Assembly (NCBI GenBank): GCA_037176905.1
Contig: JBBBWG010026991.1
Span: 1-62,043, forward strand
Source of the DNA: Azolla pinnata
Lineage: Eukaryota > Streptophyta > Polypodiopsida > Salviniales > Salviniaceae
Length of the DNA stretch: 62,043 bases
Direction: 5' to 3'
Shown: one piece after another, positions 36,701 through 46,890 of the stretch
How the letters are laid out: each line of letters begins with the position of its first letter
Position numbering within the stretch: position 1 is the stretch's first letter
Position numbers and translations under genes: made by a program
The notes under the pieces: generated by a model
What the model saw: the letters and a program-made list of their open reading frames with translations, nothing else
What the model was told of the DNA's origin: nothing
Database searches by the model: none

Positions 36701-39150
36701 ATCATTGGCTTCATCGAATGTGATCCAGTATTTGACCCTATCCCCAAAAGCAGCAAAGCAAACGTCTGCGTAGTTGGCAAAGTCGGTTCTACATCAAACG
36801 CATGCATGGATCGGATTCAGTAAATGTATCACCATTTAAAAAAGGTACAGCTGGTGAGCAGATTGTGCTAAGAGATCAATCATGAATCCCATTGATACAC
36901 TTTAAATCCTCCATACATGTATTGACGATCTAAGGGTCCGCCATAGGTGACATCGAGAATGTAAGGATGATCCTGTGTCCAGAGTGTTACAATGGGTGTT
37001 AAACCTACATTAAAGATATGGCCGTTACGAAATCAGCATGATAAATCAGCAATTCGAGGTTTAAAAACAGAAAAATGAAAAAAGTTTGATCTTGCTAGTG
37101 TTTGACCTTTGGCAATAACATCATCAATCACATCGTTGTAATGATCGATCGCCAGCTGGTTTACTTCACCGCTTCCATCTGATTTCGGACAAGAATATCA
37201 AACCTTATTCCACTGATTCCACTGGAAGCCAAGAGGCATCAAAGATAGAAAAAGGAAAGCTCCAGAGCTTACTAGGGAATATCCTGGACCATGCAATGGA
37301 GAAGCGGTAGGAATTCATCCCGAGATCAACAAGGAGATCATGATCTAGCTGTTACAAATGTCAGGATGGTTTTGTTGGGAGGGGGAAATAATCGTGAATG
37401 TGGTGCGGACACGAGAAGCCTCAACTATCATCAATTCTACCTTGTACTTGAAATAATTGTCTCCACATTGACCAGGTAGAGCTCCATCTAGGGAAGCACC
37501 TGCAAGATGAAGAGAAGCTTTCTTAGCGAAGCACAAAGACACTAACATGACTACTTGGTTATAAATATATACAAATGGAAAATTAAGCCACAATGCTACC
37601 ACATCTAAGCGGAGCTATGCAGGTTTCTCACATGAAGAATGATTACATATGCATTAAAATATGTCCATTGACAGCGCTAGATGCAGGCCATAAGGAGCAT
37701 CATTAGTGCAGTGATTTATATCTCATGCTTGAATCAGAGACTATGTGCCCTTAACTGCATTTTTCTTGCTCTTTTGTTCGTCTGTTCTTAATAAGGATTC
37801 ACCAGTATTTAAATCATGAACAGAGGACAATGGCCACGTAGGAAGAAGCTCACCATCTCTGCGTGCATATACATCCCAGATGTTGTCAGACTTATAGTCA
37901 GCAAACTCAGCTCCTTCATGCTGGAAATCGGAGGAAACCCAGAATAAAAACCAGAAGTTATCGTGCAGATCACCTCAGAACAGAAAAGAAAATCAAGCAA
38001 ATCTCAGACCAAACAAATTGTAAACCGAATTATGGAAATCGGAGAAGCTGAAATTTTCAGATGTCAGAATGCAGATCAGTCCGGAGTGAAAAAGAAATTC
38101 ATGCAGATTTGAGAGCAGCAGGTTTTAGATCAAACAAAGGAAGTCGCTAGAAGGTGAAACATAGGGAAGTCATAATGCATGCCAGTACAGAACAAAAGAG
38201 AGATTCAAGCACGTCTGATCAGATTGACAAGTTTCCGACGACCGAACAACAACGAAAAGAAAAAGACAAAAGGAAAAGCTGTAATAGTTCAGAACAAGCT
38301 ATTTTGAACATGAAAAGCGGAAAAACTTTCATACAGCAAAAAGGAATTTTCCGGGATCGGAGAGTCGGAAACGACAGGGAATGGTCCGAACAGAAAGAGC
38401 GCGAGAAGAGCTCAGACAAAGACTTACCGTACTTACAGATAAAATGCACGATCCCGTATAATTTCTTCCAGTCACTACCTACAGCTGGTGGACATCTCCA
38501 CAGAAGGAAGAGGGGCAAGCAGCGATCGATGTTCTCAGAGCTACTGATCCTATGCCATAGATTTGATACGCGAGAGGTAGTTGAGACTCGGGGAAATGCA
38601 GCAGTTGCGGCCGTAGAATTTCGGCCGTTTGCAGTTCACATGTCATTGTGACCAGAGGTAATGAGTGGGGAGGAGGTTCTAGGCATGAGCGAGGTCAATT
38701 CTGAGACTCCACGGGGGGGGGGAATGTAGGTTCGTAGGGAGGAAGAGAAGAAGGAGATCCTTAGCGTACCTTCATGGAAGAAGTGATGGCGCCGAAGAGG
38801 AAATCCGCAGGGAAATCCTTGCGGGAGACGTAGGTTCCATTAGGGAACAAAGGAACGTCGTCGTCGTCGTGGTCCTCCTCCTCCTCCTCGTCACTACCGT
38901 CCTCCTCATCGCTACCGTCCTCCTCATCGCTACCGTCCTCGTCGTCGTCGTCAGAGGTTACCATGCGAAGCGGATCGGCGGATTCGGATGCGGGAAGAAG
39001 CCGAAGGCGGGCAAGAGAAGAGGTCGCCGCGGCGTTGGAGCGATGGCGCCGAGCTTCGCAAAGATGCGGAGAGGCTGAGAAGAAGGAGGAGGAAAGGAAG
39101 AGGAGGAAGAAGACGAAGGAGAAGACGATGAAGGATCGCGCCATAGCCAT
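33752..39150 (-). CDS. GH1 beta-glucosidase-like protein with altered active site, 12 exons
   Basis: Exons in order: 39150-38770, 37920-37854, 37499-37441, 37348-37273, 37178-37107, 37004-36899, 36788-36512, 36363-36248, 35999-35744, 35502-35406, 35301-35193, 33932-33752. All are GT-AG and phases match; 1797 nt give 598 aa. A hydrophobic signal peptide (residues 1 to about 30) is followed by a linker with an acidic DGSDEE repeat, then a complete GH1 barrel: NSYRFSIAWSRIFP, YGGF, FANYADVCFAAFGDRVKYWITF, GTEPYIVGHHLLLAHAEAV, GWFLDPIFFGDYP, YIKDRY, GVFAWSLIDGFEF, RYQRKSAKWFK. GH1 enzymes hydrolyse or transfer beta-glucosides with two glutamates. Here the acid/base motif TFNEP is TFDEA (E280 kept), but the nucleophile motif ITENG is LTQTG, so the nucleophile is Gln501. 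Several sugar-contact positions are also changed. Likely secreted or vacuolar and probably not a normal glucosidase. Confidence 0.93.
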
Positions 39151-39230
39151 GGAAGCTTCGGCGGAGCAGGAGCTCTCTCTCTTCGTCCCCTCTCTCCCGC
39201 TCGAAAACTGCAGACAGACATGTGGATGTA

Positions 39231-40055
39231 GATATAGACATGCATGCATGTGTGCGACGGTGGCACATGGGCATCGCGTGTGCGCGCATCCATGCATGCA
39301 TGCATGCGTGCGTGCAATTGCGCAGCATGGGGATGCATCCGCATGCATGCCTGCATGTCTGCGTGGGTGTAAATGCGTGCACATGGGCATCGCGTGTCCG
39401 TGCATCCACCGTATGCATGCGTATGCATGCATGCATGCATGTATGTGTGCATGCTATGCATGTGCTGGATGCGTGCACATGGGGATCGCGTGCCCGTGCA
39501 TCCATCGTATGCATGCGCATGCTGCGCGTATGCATGTGTGCATGCGCGCGCGCTTGATGCATGCCATGCGCGCATGCGTGTCGTGATGTATGTGTCTGCG
39601 TGCCCCGGTGCGTATGTCATGTGCGTGCATGCATGCCATGCATGGGGTCTGTGCGTAAATGCGCGCACATGGGCATCGCGTGTGATGCGGCTATGTATGT
39701 GTGCGCACGCACGTATGCATGTGTGCATGCGCGTACCGTACGTACGGATGCACGTATGTGCGTGCGTACCGTACGTACGGATGCACGTATCTACGTTTGC
39801 ACGTGCGTGCCGTACGTACGTACCATGCATGTACGCATGCGGGCATGTATGCATGCTTGCGTGTGCGTATGCATGTAGGCATGTACGCATGTTTGTATGT
39901 AATGTACGCATGTACGTACGTGCATGTACGTACGTGCATGTACGTACGCACGCACGTGTGCAGGTATGTGTGCATGCATGCATGTACGTATGTGAAGCAT
40001 GTATGTATGTGATGCATGCATGTGTGCGTGCGTGCATGTGTGTGTATGTATACCA
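39231..40055. repeat. TGCATG / ACGTACG alternating array upstream of the GH1 gene
   Basis: About 820 bp of GCATGCATG, GTGCGTGC and GTACGTACG words. A unit of about 120 bp containing CACATGGGCATCGCGTG recurs at roughly 39265, 39380, 39477 and 39666. CCGTACGTACGGATGCACGTAT is duplicated at about 39740 and 39769. The tract begins about 80 bp upstream of the GH1 start codon. Long ORFs through it are artefacts of stop-free repeats. Confidence 0.92.
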
Positions 40056-40686
40056 TGGTGGGGGACCCGAGCAAACACGTGTTTTACTGTATCTCGTGTG
40101 TCTCGTGGATCATGTTTGGCCTAAGCAAGCGACGACGACAGATATCTTTCCTCTTTCTGATCTCGTTACGTGCTTTCCGATCTGCTGTTTATCGGCTACT
40201 GATTCAAGCAGATGCAGCTGCTCTTGCTCGCCTCGGAATCAGAGAAGCTATATTCATTCATACCGGTTAGATTCAGAAGCCCGCAGGAATTCAAAGACGG
40301 AAAGCTCCGGAGGCAAGCTGTGGCATCAGAACACAGAGACATGCATGCACAGCATGCACACATAGATATAGATACAGATACGGATACGGATACAGATACG
40401 GGTATCTACGCACGATGCAGATCCAGCAGAAAGCAAGTGTGTAAGCAGCTTACGAATCGGAGCAGAGTGCGCAGGTTGCCAGAGCTCTTGTGTGGCACGA
40501 GGAGCGTGCAAACGGGGGCCCATGAGAGTTGCGCCCTTGCCCCGCTCTGTGCCCCATCAATGAGCTCGTGCACCAGTTAAAACCGCTGGTCAGTCAGTAC
40601 GAGAGAAAGGAGATCTGCAGTTCTGACGGCGGAGCTTCGAAAAAAAAAATGCCAGATCTGTCTCCTGCCGTTCCACACTCGGCCCC

Positions 40687-40745
40687 GATCGATCGATAGA
40701 TCGATTGATCGATTGATCGATTGATCAATTGATCGATCGATCACG
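40687..40745. repeat. GATC/GATTGATC palindromic microsatellite
   Basis: GATCGATCGATAGATCGATT-type words repeat for about 59 bp. It is self-complementary, so single strands could fold into hairpins. Confidence 0.9.
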
Positions 40746-42329
40746 GGCTTTTAGTGTCTGTCTGTTTGCTTGCTCGCACCGCGCGCCTTCCGTTGCACGG
40801 AAACCACCTCGCAACGTGTGCCCTGTGAAGCGTGTTCTGTTGCGATTCTTGTCATTAGAGCCCGTGTCGTTAAAAAGAGAAAAAGCGCGTATTTTATAAA
40901 CGACGCATGTTCATTTACCGTTCCAGAAATCCTCATTTTGTTTTTCGAAGGGGAGAACCACTGAGAAATGCCTGACAGAATTAGAAATTACTGAGAATCA
41001 CACCGAGGAATTGCAAATTGGCGTCTACTCTCATCTTCCACTAAAAATCAACACCCAATTTACTTTCACTATTAAAAACGTTGATTCATTTTATCCCTAA
41101 TCGCTTCCCACCAGATTATCCTAATCGACTCCCTTACTGTATTCGATTAACAAAAAGTTAGTCATTTTAGAATCTGATTAATCAATTAATGTGCTAATCA
41201 ACTATTTGAGTGTTAATCAATTAATTACGTTGTTGCTAATTGAGCTCACAATTAATTCATTTGATTCTAATCGACTAATCGAGTGTTAATTTTAAAAGCT
41301 AGGCTACTTTTTTCTGTCTTGGAAGTGAATATTAGTACTTATATAAGCTTAGATTCGAAAACCGATACTCTGCAGTTTTTAGATTCTTCTAAAATTTACT
41401 AGTGCCCAAGGAATGGAGCACCGAAAGTATCGGTGACATGTTCGGTTTAATTAATCGCGAATTTATAGAATATGCAGCATACTTGAAGCGTAATTTTAAC
41501 CCGCATTTGACGCGTTTGGCAAGAATATGGATTCCAAGTATTCATACCACTTTATTAAGTACTTTCCAAATACGAAGCATACATATTGTACGCGTAACGG
41601 TACGCTACATACACGACGACATTGGCATAATTTGTGTACGAGATCAAGCCAGAGTCTGACAATACCAAGCATCAGCAGAAACTCGTCAAATCGAGCTCGC
41701 CTTCACTCGCCCCTCTCTTTGCAACGAAACGCAGGGGAATCGTCCCTCTGATGTCGCGAACCGGAGCTGTTAAGCGGCCTTTCTTCTCGTTGCTTCTTGC
41801 TCCTTCTTGCTTCCAGAAGAAGCTTCCTCAGAAAGCAGGAAATGCGAGGAGTTGTTTAAAAACCTCCAGCCGTGCGATGGCTCGCAAGATGAAAGATGAT
41901 GAAAAAAAAGAAGAAAAGCATCGTGATTATCGAGGCCCACTCCTCGATTTGTACACACATTGTCCGAGAAACACAAGCACAGCATCGTCGCTCGCACTCG
42001 CGGCGGCGATCGATTCGTCGTTCCGACGACATGGAGCCACTCGCAGATGCAGAAAGCCGGAATCCCCACCGAACGCAAGCGAATATCCGCTCTGATCATG
42101 GCCAAGAACATGGATGCATGCTCCGAATTGATTTCCTCTGCCCTTACCAAAACAAGAATGCATATCCTATTTGCCCACCAATGTACTTCCAATCTGAATC
42201 GCCTTTTTTTGAATGTGATGGCGATCGTCGTCGGTTCCCGGCGCAGGCAGGGCTGGGGTTGAAGAGTGGAGTGACTGTACATCACCAGCAATCGCTGCCA
42301 TGTTGGCCACATCAAACTGTTCTTCGATT

Positions 42330-42620
42330 GCAATCGCTTTGTCCTTTGATTGCGTCAAATCATCCTTTGGTTGCATCAAATTGTGTCCTTTGGTTGCATC
42401 AAATTGTGTCCTTTGATTGCAATCGATTTGACCTTTGATTGCGATCGATTTTGTCCTTCGAATGCAATCGATTTGTCCTTTGAAATATGCATCATTTGCA
42501 TTGCATCAAATCATTTTTTGGTTGCATCAAATTGTGTCCTTTGATTGCAATTGATTTGACCTTTGATTGCGATCGATTTTGTCCTTCGAATGCAATCGAT
42601 TTGTCCTTTGAAATATCCAT
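42330..42620. repeat. Tandem repeat with 128-bp period, TTGCATCAAA/TTGCAATCGATTTG words
   Basis: A block from AAATTGTGTCCTTTGATTGC to TTTGTCCTTTGAAATAT occurs at about 42401 and again at 42529, with very few differences. Smaller words (GGTTGCATCAAATTGTGTCC) repeat inside it. Confidence 0.9.
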
Positions 42621-43061
42621 CATTTGCATTTGTGCCACTTCTATCAGTACATTCACTTCCTACTATCTTCTTGGATCCAAACTTAGCTAAGCAGCTCATT
42701 GCTCCCTTCCATATCATCTTGATCTTGGCTTAAGAGACTTAACAGTCATCATCGACACCAGAGGGTGGTATTACCATAATCAGTTACTAGCATGTACATG
42801 TAAGGGGGGCAGGATTAGCTGAAAGAAAAAACATTCGGTTGAAGTGGGAATGAGCACCAAGTACATAGTATCTGAACAACTTTCACCACGGTCTGGAAAC
42901 TGGTATAGGTCACTCTGAAATCTCTGTACACAAGAATTTAACAGACACCATCATACTTTGTGGAGTAAGCTCACCATCACCGGTGTTGTGATCAGCTGCA
43001 GAAGAAGAAGAAGAAAAGAAAACCAGGCGCTCTCGATTCCCGGTTTTCGGCTCTCTTTCGG

Positions 43062-45248
43062 TCACATACCCTTGCATTTTGCATAGATGTTAGATAAGGA
43101 AACATAGGCTGCACAATCACCGTCATCGAGCATGAGCGCATTTTCAAAGGCATACTCTCCGAGCTTCGAATCGCACCACACACCCTGGCAAGCTCCCAAC
43201 AGGGTGTGCCATGATGCGATGCTCGGGTGGAACGGCATGTTCCGGATCAGCGCTAAGACTTCATCTATGAGGCCTGCTCGCGCAAGGCTATCCACAACAC
43301 AGGTAAAATGCTCGAGCAAAGGCAGCGTCGATGCATTGCAAAGGGTACCACCAAAGTAAGCGCAGCCTTTCTCCACTAGCCCCGCATGATCACACACGGC
43401 GAGAAGACTGAGAATCGAAACCGGATCAGGATCTACGCCCTCCTTTATCATCGACCCGAATGCATCAAACACTTGCTCTTGTTCCCCGAGGAGCTGCGCA
43501 TGCCCTTCCATCAACGAGGTCCACGACACCACGTTCCGACGTGAAAGGCTTCGGAAAGCTGCTCTCGCTTCATCGGGCGAGCCGCATTTCGTGTACATAC
43601 TAACCGCCGTGCTCCCCACGACGAGATCCTCCTCCAATCCTCTCATTACAATGAGCGAATGCGTTCTTTGTCCCTCGCTCATGCACCCCAAGCTGCCACA
43701 TGCTCTAAGGCTAGCTGTGAATGTGACCTCATCTGGCACCATGGAATCGAACACGATCTTCTTGAAACACGTCACTGCCTTCTTGTGATGCCCCTGTGTT
43801 TCATACCCGGTGATTAACGCATTCCAGCAGACTGTGGTATTTCGATCTCTGAACTTGGAAAGAAGTTCTTCTGCTTCTTGGAACATGCCGAATGTGCAAT
43901 ACATGTCCACCAAGCTCGTCCGAATCGTGACCTCTCTCTCCAGCCCACTATCGATAATTTGAGCACATACCTCCTGGGCCTTCTCCACAGCTCCTGTCAT
44001 ATTGCACACTTTCACAGCGAGAGAGAATGTGATACTGTCGGGAACCACATTCGCAGATTGCATTTGCTCGAAGCACTGGATTGCCTCGTGGCCCCTTCTC
44101 TGATTCGAGTAAACTGAAATCAGCGCATTCCACGCAACCACATCTTTGACTGGGAGCGCTTCGAACACCTTCAGCGACTCCTCGAACGACATGCATTTCG
44201 CATACACATCCACGAGAGCAGTCCCGATGAAGGCATCGATCTCCAAGATCCCCTTTCGGATGATGTCGGAATGTATAGCCTGAGCCTTGCCGAGCGCCTT
44301 CGTAGCGCCGCATGCTTTCAGGATACAGACCAGCGTGATAGCGCTCGGAAGGATGCCCTTCTCTTGCATTCTCCCGAGGCAATGGAGCGCTTCCTCTTGA
44401 AATCCATGCTCCACATATCCACCGATGAGCGAATTCCACGCAACCACATCCTGCTGCGATGCTAGCGCTTCGAACAGCACTCGCGCTTCGCAGATCGAAC
44501 CACATTTCGCATACATGTCTATGAGGCAGTTGGGCACCGAAGCATGCTGTCGATCCAAGCCTCTCGCAACAACTTCATGATGAATCGCATACCCATCGCT
44601 TGTCATCGTTCCGATGCTGCTGCCACATGCCTTGGAGATGCAAACCACCATGCCCACATCCAGAGACGTGGTAGCCTGTTCCTGCATCCTGCGATAGTAC
44701 AAAAGAGCCTCTGCATCGAGGCCATGCTCCACCAATCCAGACACCATAACCGTCCACACCACAATGCTTCGGACACGGATCTTCTCGAAAAGATCTCTTG
44801 CTTTGCTGAGGCAAGAACATCTCATGTAGGCGTGGATCAGGCTTCCATTGACGTACACGTTCTCGCCGAGCAAGGCCTGCCTCTCGAGCAATGCCTCGAT
44901 CCTCTGGCAGGCATCCAGATCCTTGAGCTTGGCGCAAGCGTTGAGCAAGGCGACGAGTGCGAGCCCGTCGGTCTCCCCGTTCCCCTCGCACGATTCCAGA
45001 GCATGGCGGAAGGAAACACGGTCGAGAATGGCGTTAGGGTTAAGGATCGGGCATGATGGGATCTTCCCTGAATCACAAGCAACCACCTTCCGGCGGGCGA
45101 ATGGGTTCCCCTGCGCGGATCGAGCCCTCTGTCGGCATCTTGGTGTGAAGACATGATGCAGACGAAGCTGCGCTGCAGTTAGGGTTAGGGTTTTGGGAGC
45201 AGCGCCCAACACAAGCGAGATGATCTCCGCGGAGAAGGACGGAGGCAT
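43062..45248 (-). CDS. PLS-class pentatricopeptide repeat protein 3
   Basis: Single-exon reading of 728 aa from the ATG at 45248 to the TGA at 43062. Residues 1-60 are rich in Ala, Arg and Ser and poor in acidic residues, as expected for a mitochondrial or plastid presequence. Triplets follow with five P motifs (VWTVMVSGL, AWNSLIGGY, AWNALISVY, CWNALITGY, SWTSLMEGH), S motifs such as LIDMYAKCG, L2/S2 (LLEHFTCVVDSLARAG) and E1 (MPFHPSIASWHTLLGACQG, CAAYVSLSNIYAKCK). The E region stops abruptly. Its last codons contain a textbook donor (AAGG|GTATGT at 43070/43069) and a strong acceptor ends at 42996, so a 75-bp intron and a short alternative tail are possible. Telomere-like CCTAAC words encode part of the N-terminus (TLTLT). 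The gene is GC-rich compared with PPR gene 1. It is head-to-head with PPR gene 4. Confidence 0.92.
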   Translation of the reverse strand: MPPSFSAEIISLVLGAAPKTLTLTAAQLRLHHVFTPRCRQRARSAQGNPFARRKVVACDSGKIPSCPILNPNAILDRVSFRHALESCEGNGETDGLALVALLNACAKLKDLDACQRIEALLERQALLGENVYVNGSLIHAYMRCSCLSKARDLFEKIRVRSIVVWTVMVSGLVEHGLDAEALLYYRRMQEQATTSLDVGMVVCISKACGSSIGTMTSDGYAIHHEVVARGLDRQHASVPNCLIDMYAKCGSICEARVLFEALASQQDVVAWNSLIGGYVEHGFQEEALHCLGRMQEKGILPSAITLVCILKACGATKALGKAQAIHSDIIRKGILEIDAFIGTALVDVYAKCMSFEESLKVFEALPVKDVVAWNALISVYSNQRRGHEAIQCFEQMQSANVVPDSITFSLAVKVCNMTGAVEKAQEVCAQIIDSGLEREVTIRTSLVDMYCTFGMFQEAEELLSKFRDRNTTVCWNALITGYETQGHHKKAVTCFKKIVFDSMVPDEVTFTASLRACGSLGCMSEGQRTHSLIVMRGLEEDLVVGSTAVSMYTKCGSPDEARAAFRSLSRRNVVSWTSLMEGHAQLLGEQEQVFDAFGSMIKEGVDPDPVSILSLLAVCDHAGLVEKGCAYFGGTLCNASTLPLLEHFTCVVDSLARAGLIDEVLALIRNMPFHPSIASWHTLLGACQGVWCDSKLGEYAFENALMLDDGDCAAYVSLSNIYAKCKGM

Positions 45249-46030
45249 ACATCCTTAGCAAGGTTTTTAGGGTTTCAGGGTTTTAGGGTTTTGGGCTTTG
45301 GAGTTTTAGGGTTTTAAGGGTTTTAGGGTTTAGTGTTGATGAAGGATCTAACTATCCTACTTAGTTAGAAACATGGAAAACCCCGGAAGGCATTTAGGGT
45401 TTTAGGGTTTAGTGCGAAGGATCGATCCAACTTATCATAAGCGGAAAGAGTAAGTCAGTCTCTTCGTACCTTTGTCCGTTACAATGATTCCGGGTTTTAG
45501 GGTCTAGTGCTGATGAACGATCTAACTGTCATACCTGCAAACATGGAAAACCCCTAGAAGACAATTTAGGGTTTTAGGGTTTGGGGCTCGAAGGTTCGGT
45601 TCAGGGCTTCGGGGTTCTAGTGCGAAGGATCGATCGAAACTGACTCTCAGAAGCATATGAAAAGAGAGCAAGCCGGCCTCTGCGTACCCGTGTCTCGTGA
45701 CAGCGATTCGGGCATTTTCAGTTCAGGGGGGTTTAAGTGAATTGACCGATCGAAACTTAACTTTCGGAGGCGAATCGAGCAAGTCAAAAGTCCCGTGTCT
45801 CGTTTACAAACAAACAGACGGTTCGGGGGCGTTTCGTTCGGTTCACGGGTTCAATCAAGCGTTAATGACCCGATCGAAACCAAACTAACTATCGTAAGCG
45901 CGAAAAGAGTGAAGCGAGTAGAGTAAAGTCTCTTCGCGCCCGTTTCGTTTACGACGATTCTGGCGTTTGGGTTTAGGGTTTTGGGGGTTCAGTGTTAATG
46001 ACCGATCTAAACTGAAGAAGATCTAAACGA
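45249..46030. repeat. Degenerate tandem repeats carrying TTTTAGGG telomere-like words
   Basis: GGGTTTTAGGGTTT words are dense at 45255-45335 and recur near 45392, 45492 and 45567. They sit in a unit of roughly 130-190 bp that also contains ATGGAAAACCCC, GCGAAGGATCGATCGAAACT and AAGAGAGCAAG-CCTCTGCGTACC blocks. The copies decay toward 46000. The part next to 45249 would be the leader/promoter of PPR gene 3, where telo-boxes could act. Confidence 0.75.
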
Positions 46031-46034
46031 ATGC

Positions 46035-46335
46035 ATGCGCATGATGGATGCATGATGATGATGATGATGGATGCATGATGATGATGGTGATCATGATGAT
46101 GGATGCATGATGATGATGATGATTGTGGTGATGATGATGATGATGGTGGTGGATGCATGATGATGATGATGGTGGATGCACGATGATGATGATGATGGAT
46201 GCATGATGATGATGATGCTGGATGCATGATGATGATGGATGTTGGATGCATGATGATTTTGATGTTGGATGCATGATGATGATGGATGCTGGATGCATGA
46301 TGATGATGGTGGATGCATGATGATGATGGTGGATG

Positions 46336-46366
<31 letters not shown>

Positions 46367-46859
46367 GATGTATGATGATGATGGTGGTGGATGCATGATG
46401 ATGATGATGATGGTGGATGCATGATGATGATGGTGTTGGATGCATGATGATGATGATGGTGGTGGTTGCATGATGATGATGACGATGGATGCATGATGAT
46501 GATGGATGCTGGATGCATGATGATGATGGTGCTGGATGCATGATGATGATGGATGCTGGATGCATGATGATGATGNNNNNNNNNNNNNNNNNNNNNNNNN
46601 NNNNNNNNNNNNNNNNNNNNNNNNNNNNNNNNNNNNNNNNNNNNNNNNNNNNNNNNNNNNNNNNNNNNNNNNNNNTGCTGGATGCATGATGATGATGGTG
46701 CTGGATGCATGATGATGATGGATGCTGGATGCATGATGATGATGGATGCTGGATGCATGATGATGATGGATGCTGGATGCATGATGATGATGGTGCTGGA
46801 TGCATGATGCTGATGGATGCATGATGATGATGGTGGATGCATGATGATGATTATGGATG

Positions 46860-46890
<31 letters not shown>

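Larger units (their letters stand above)
40060..43061. other. Intergenic, GH1 gene to PPR gene 3
   Basis: No convincing gene. It includes a (GATACA/GATACG)n stretch at about 40367-40402, a GATC/GATTGATC palindromic tract at 40687-40745, an AT-rich stretch rich in TTAATTAATC at 41140-41300, and a tandem repeat at 42330-42620. The ORFs at 41634-42438 overlap in several frames on both strands without motifs. A candidate 3' exon of PPR gene 3 could begin at 42995 on the minus strand after a strong acceptor (CTTCTTCTTCTGCAG). Confidence 0.5.

Noticed and set aside
38958..40037. Minus-strand 359-codon ORF with Cys/His/Thr-rich repeats
   Set aside because: Most of it is the TGCATG/ACGT array upstream of GH1. 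Its end overlaps GH1 exon 1 in another frame, and the GH1 frame is the supported one.
41634..42438. Cluster of overlapping ORFs in all frames, one of 187 codons
   Set aside because: No motif. Several frames are open at once, and the right part enters a tandem repeat.
42330..42620. CRISPR-like spaced repeats
   Set aside because: The repeats are contiguous tandem units with a 128-bp period and internal subrepeats, in a plant nuclear context. No spacers or cas genes.
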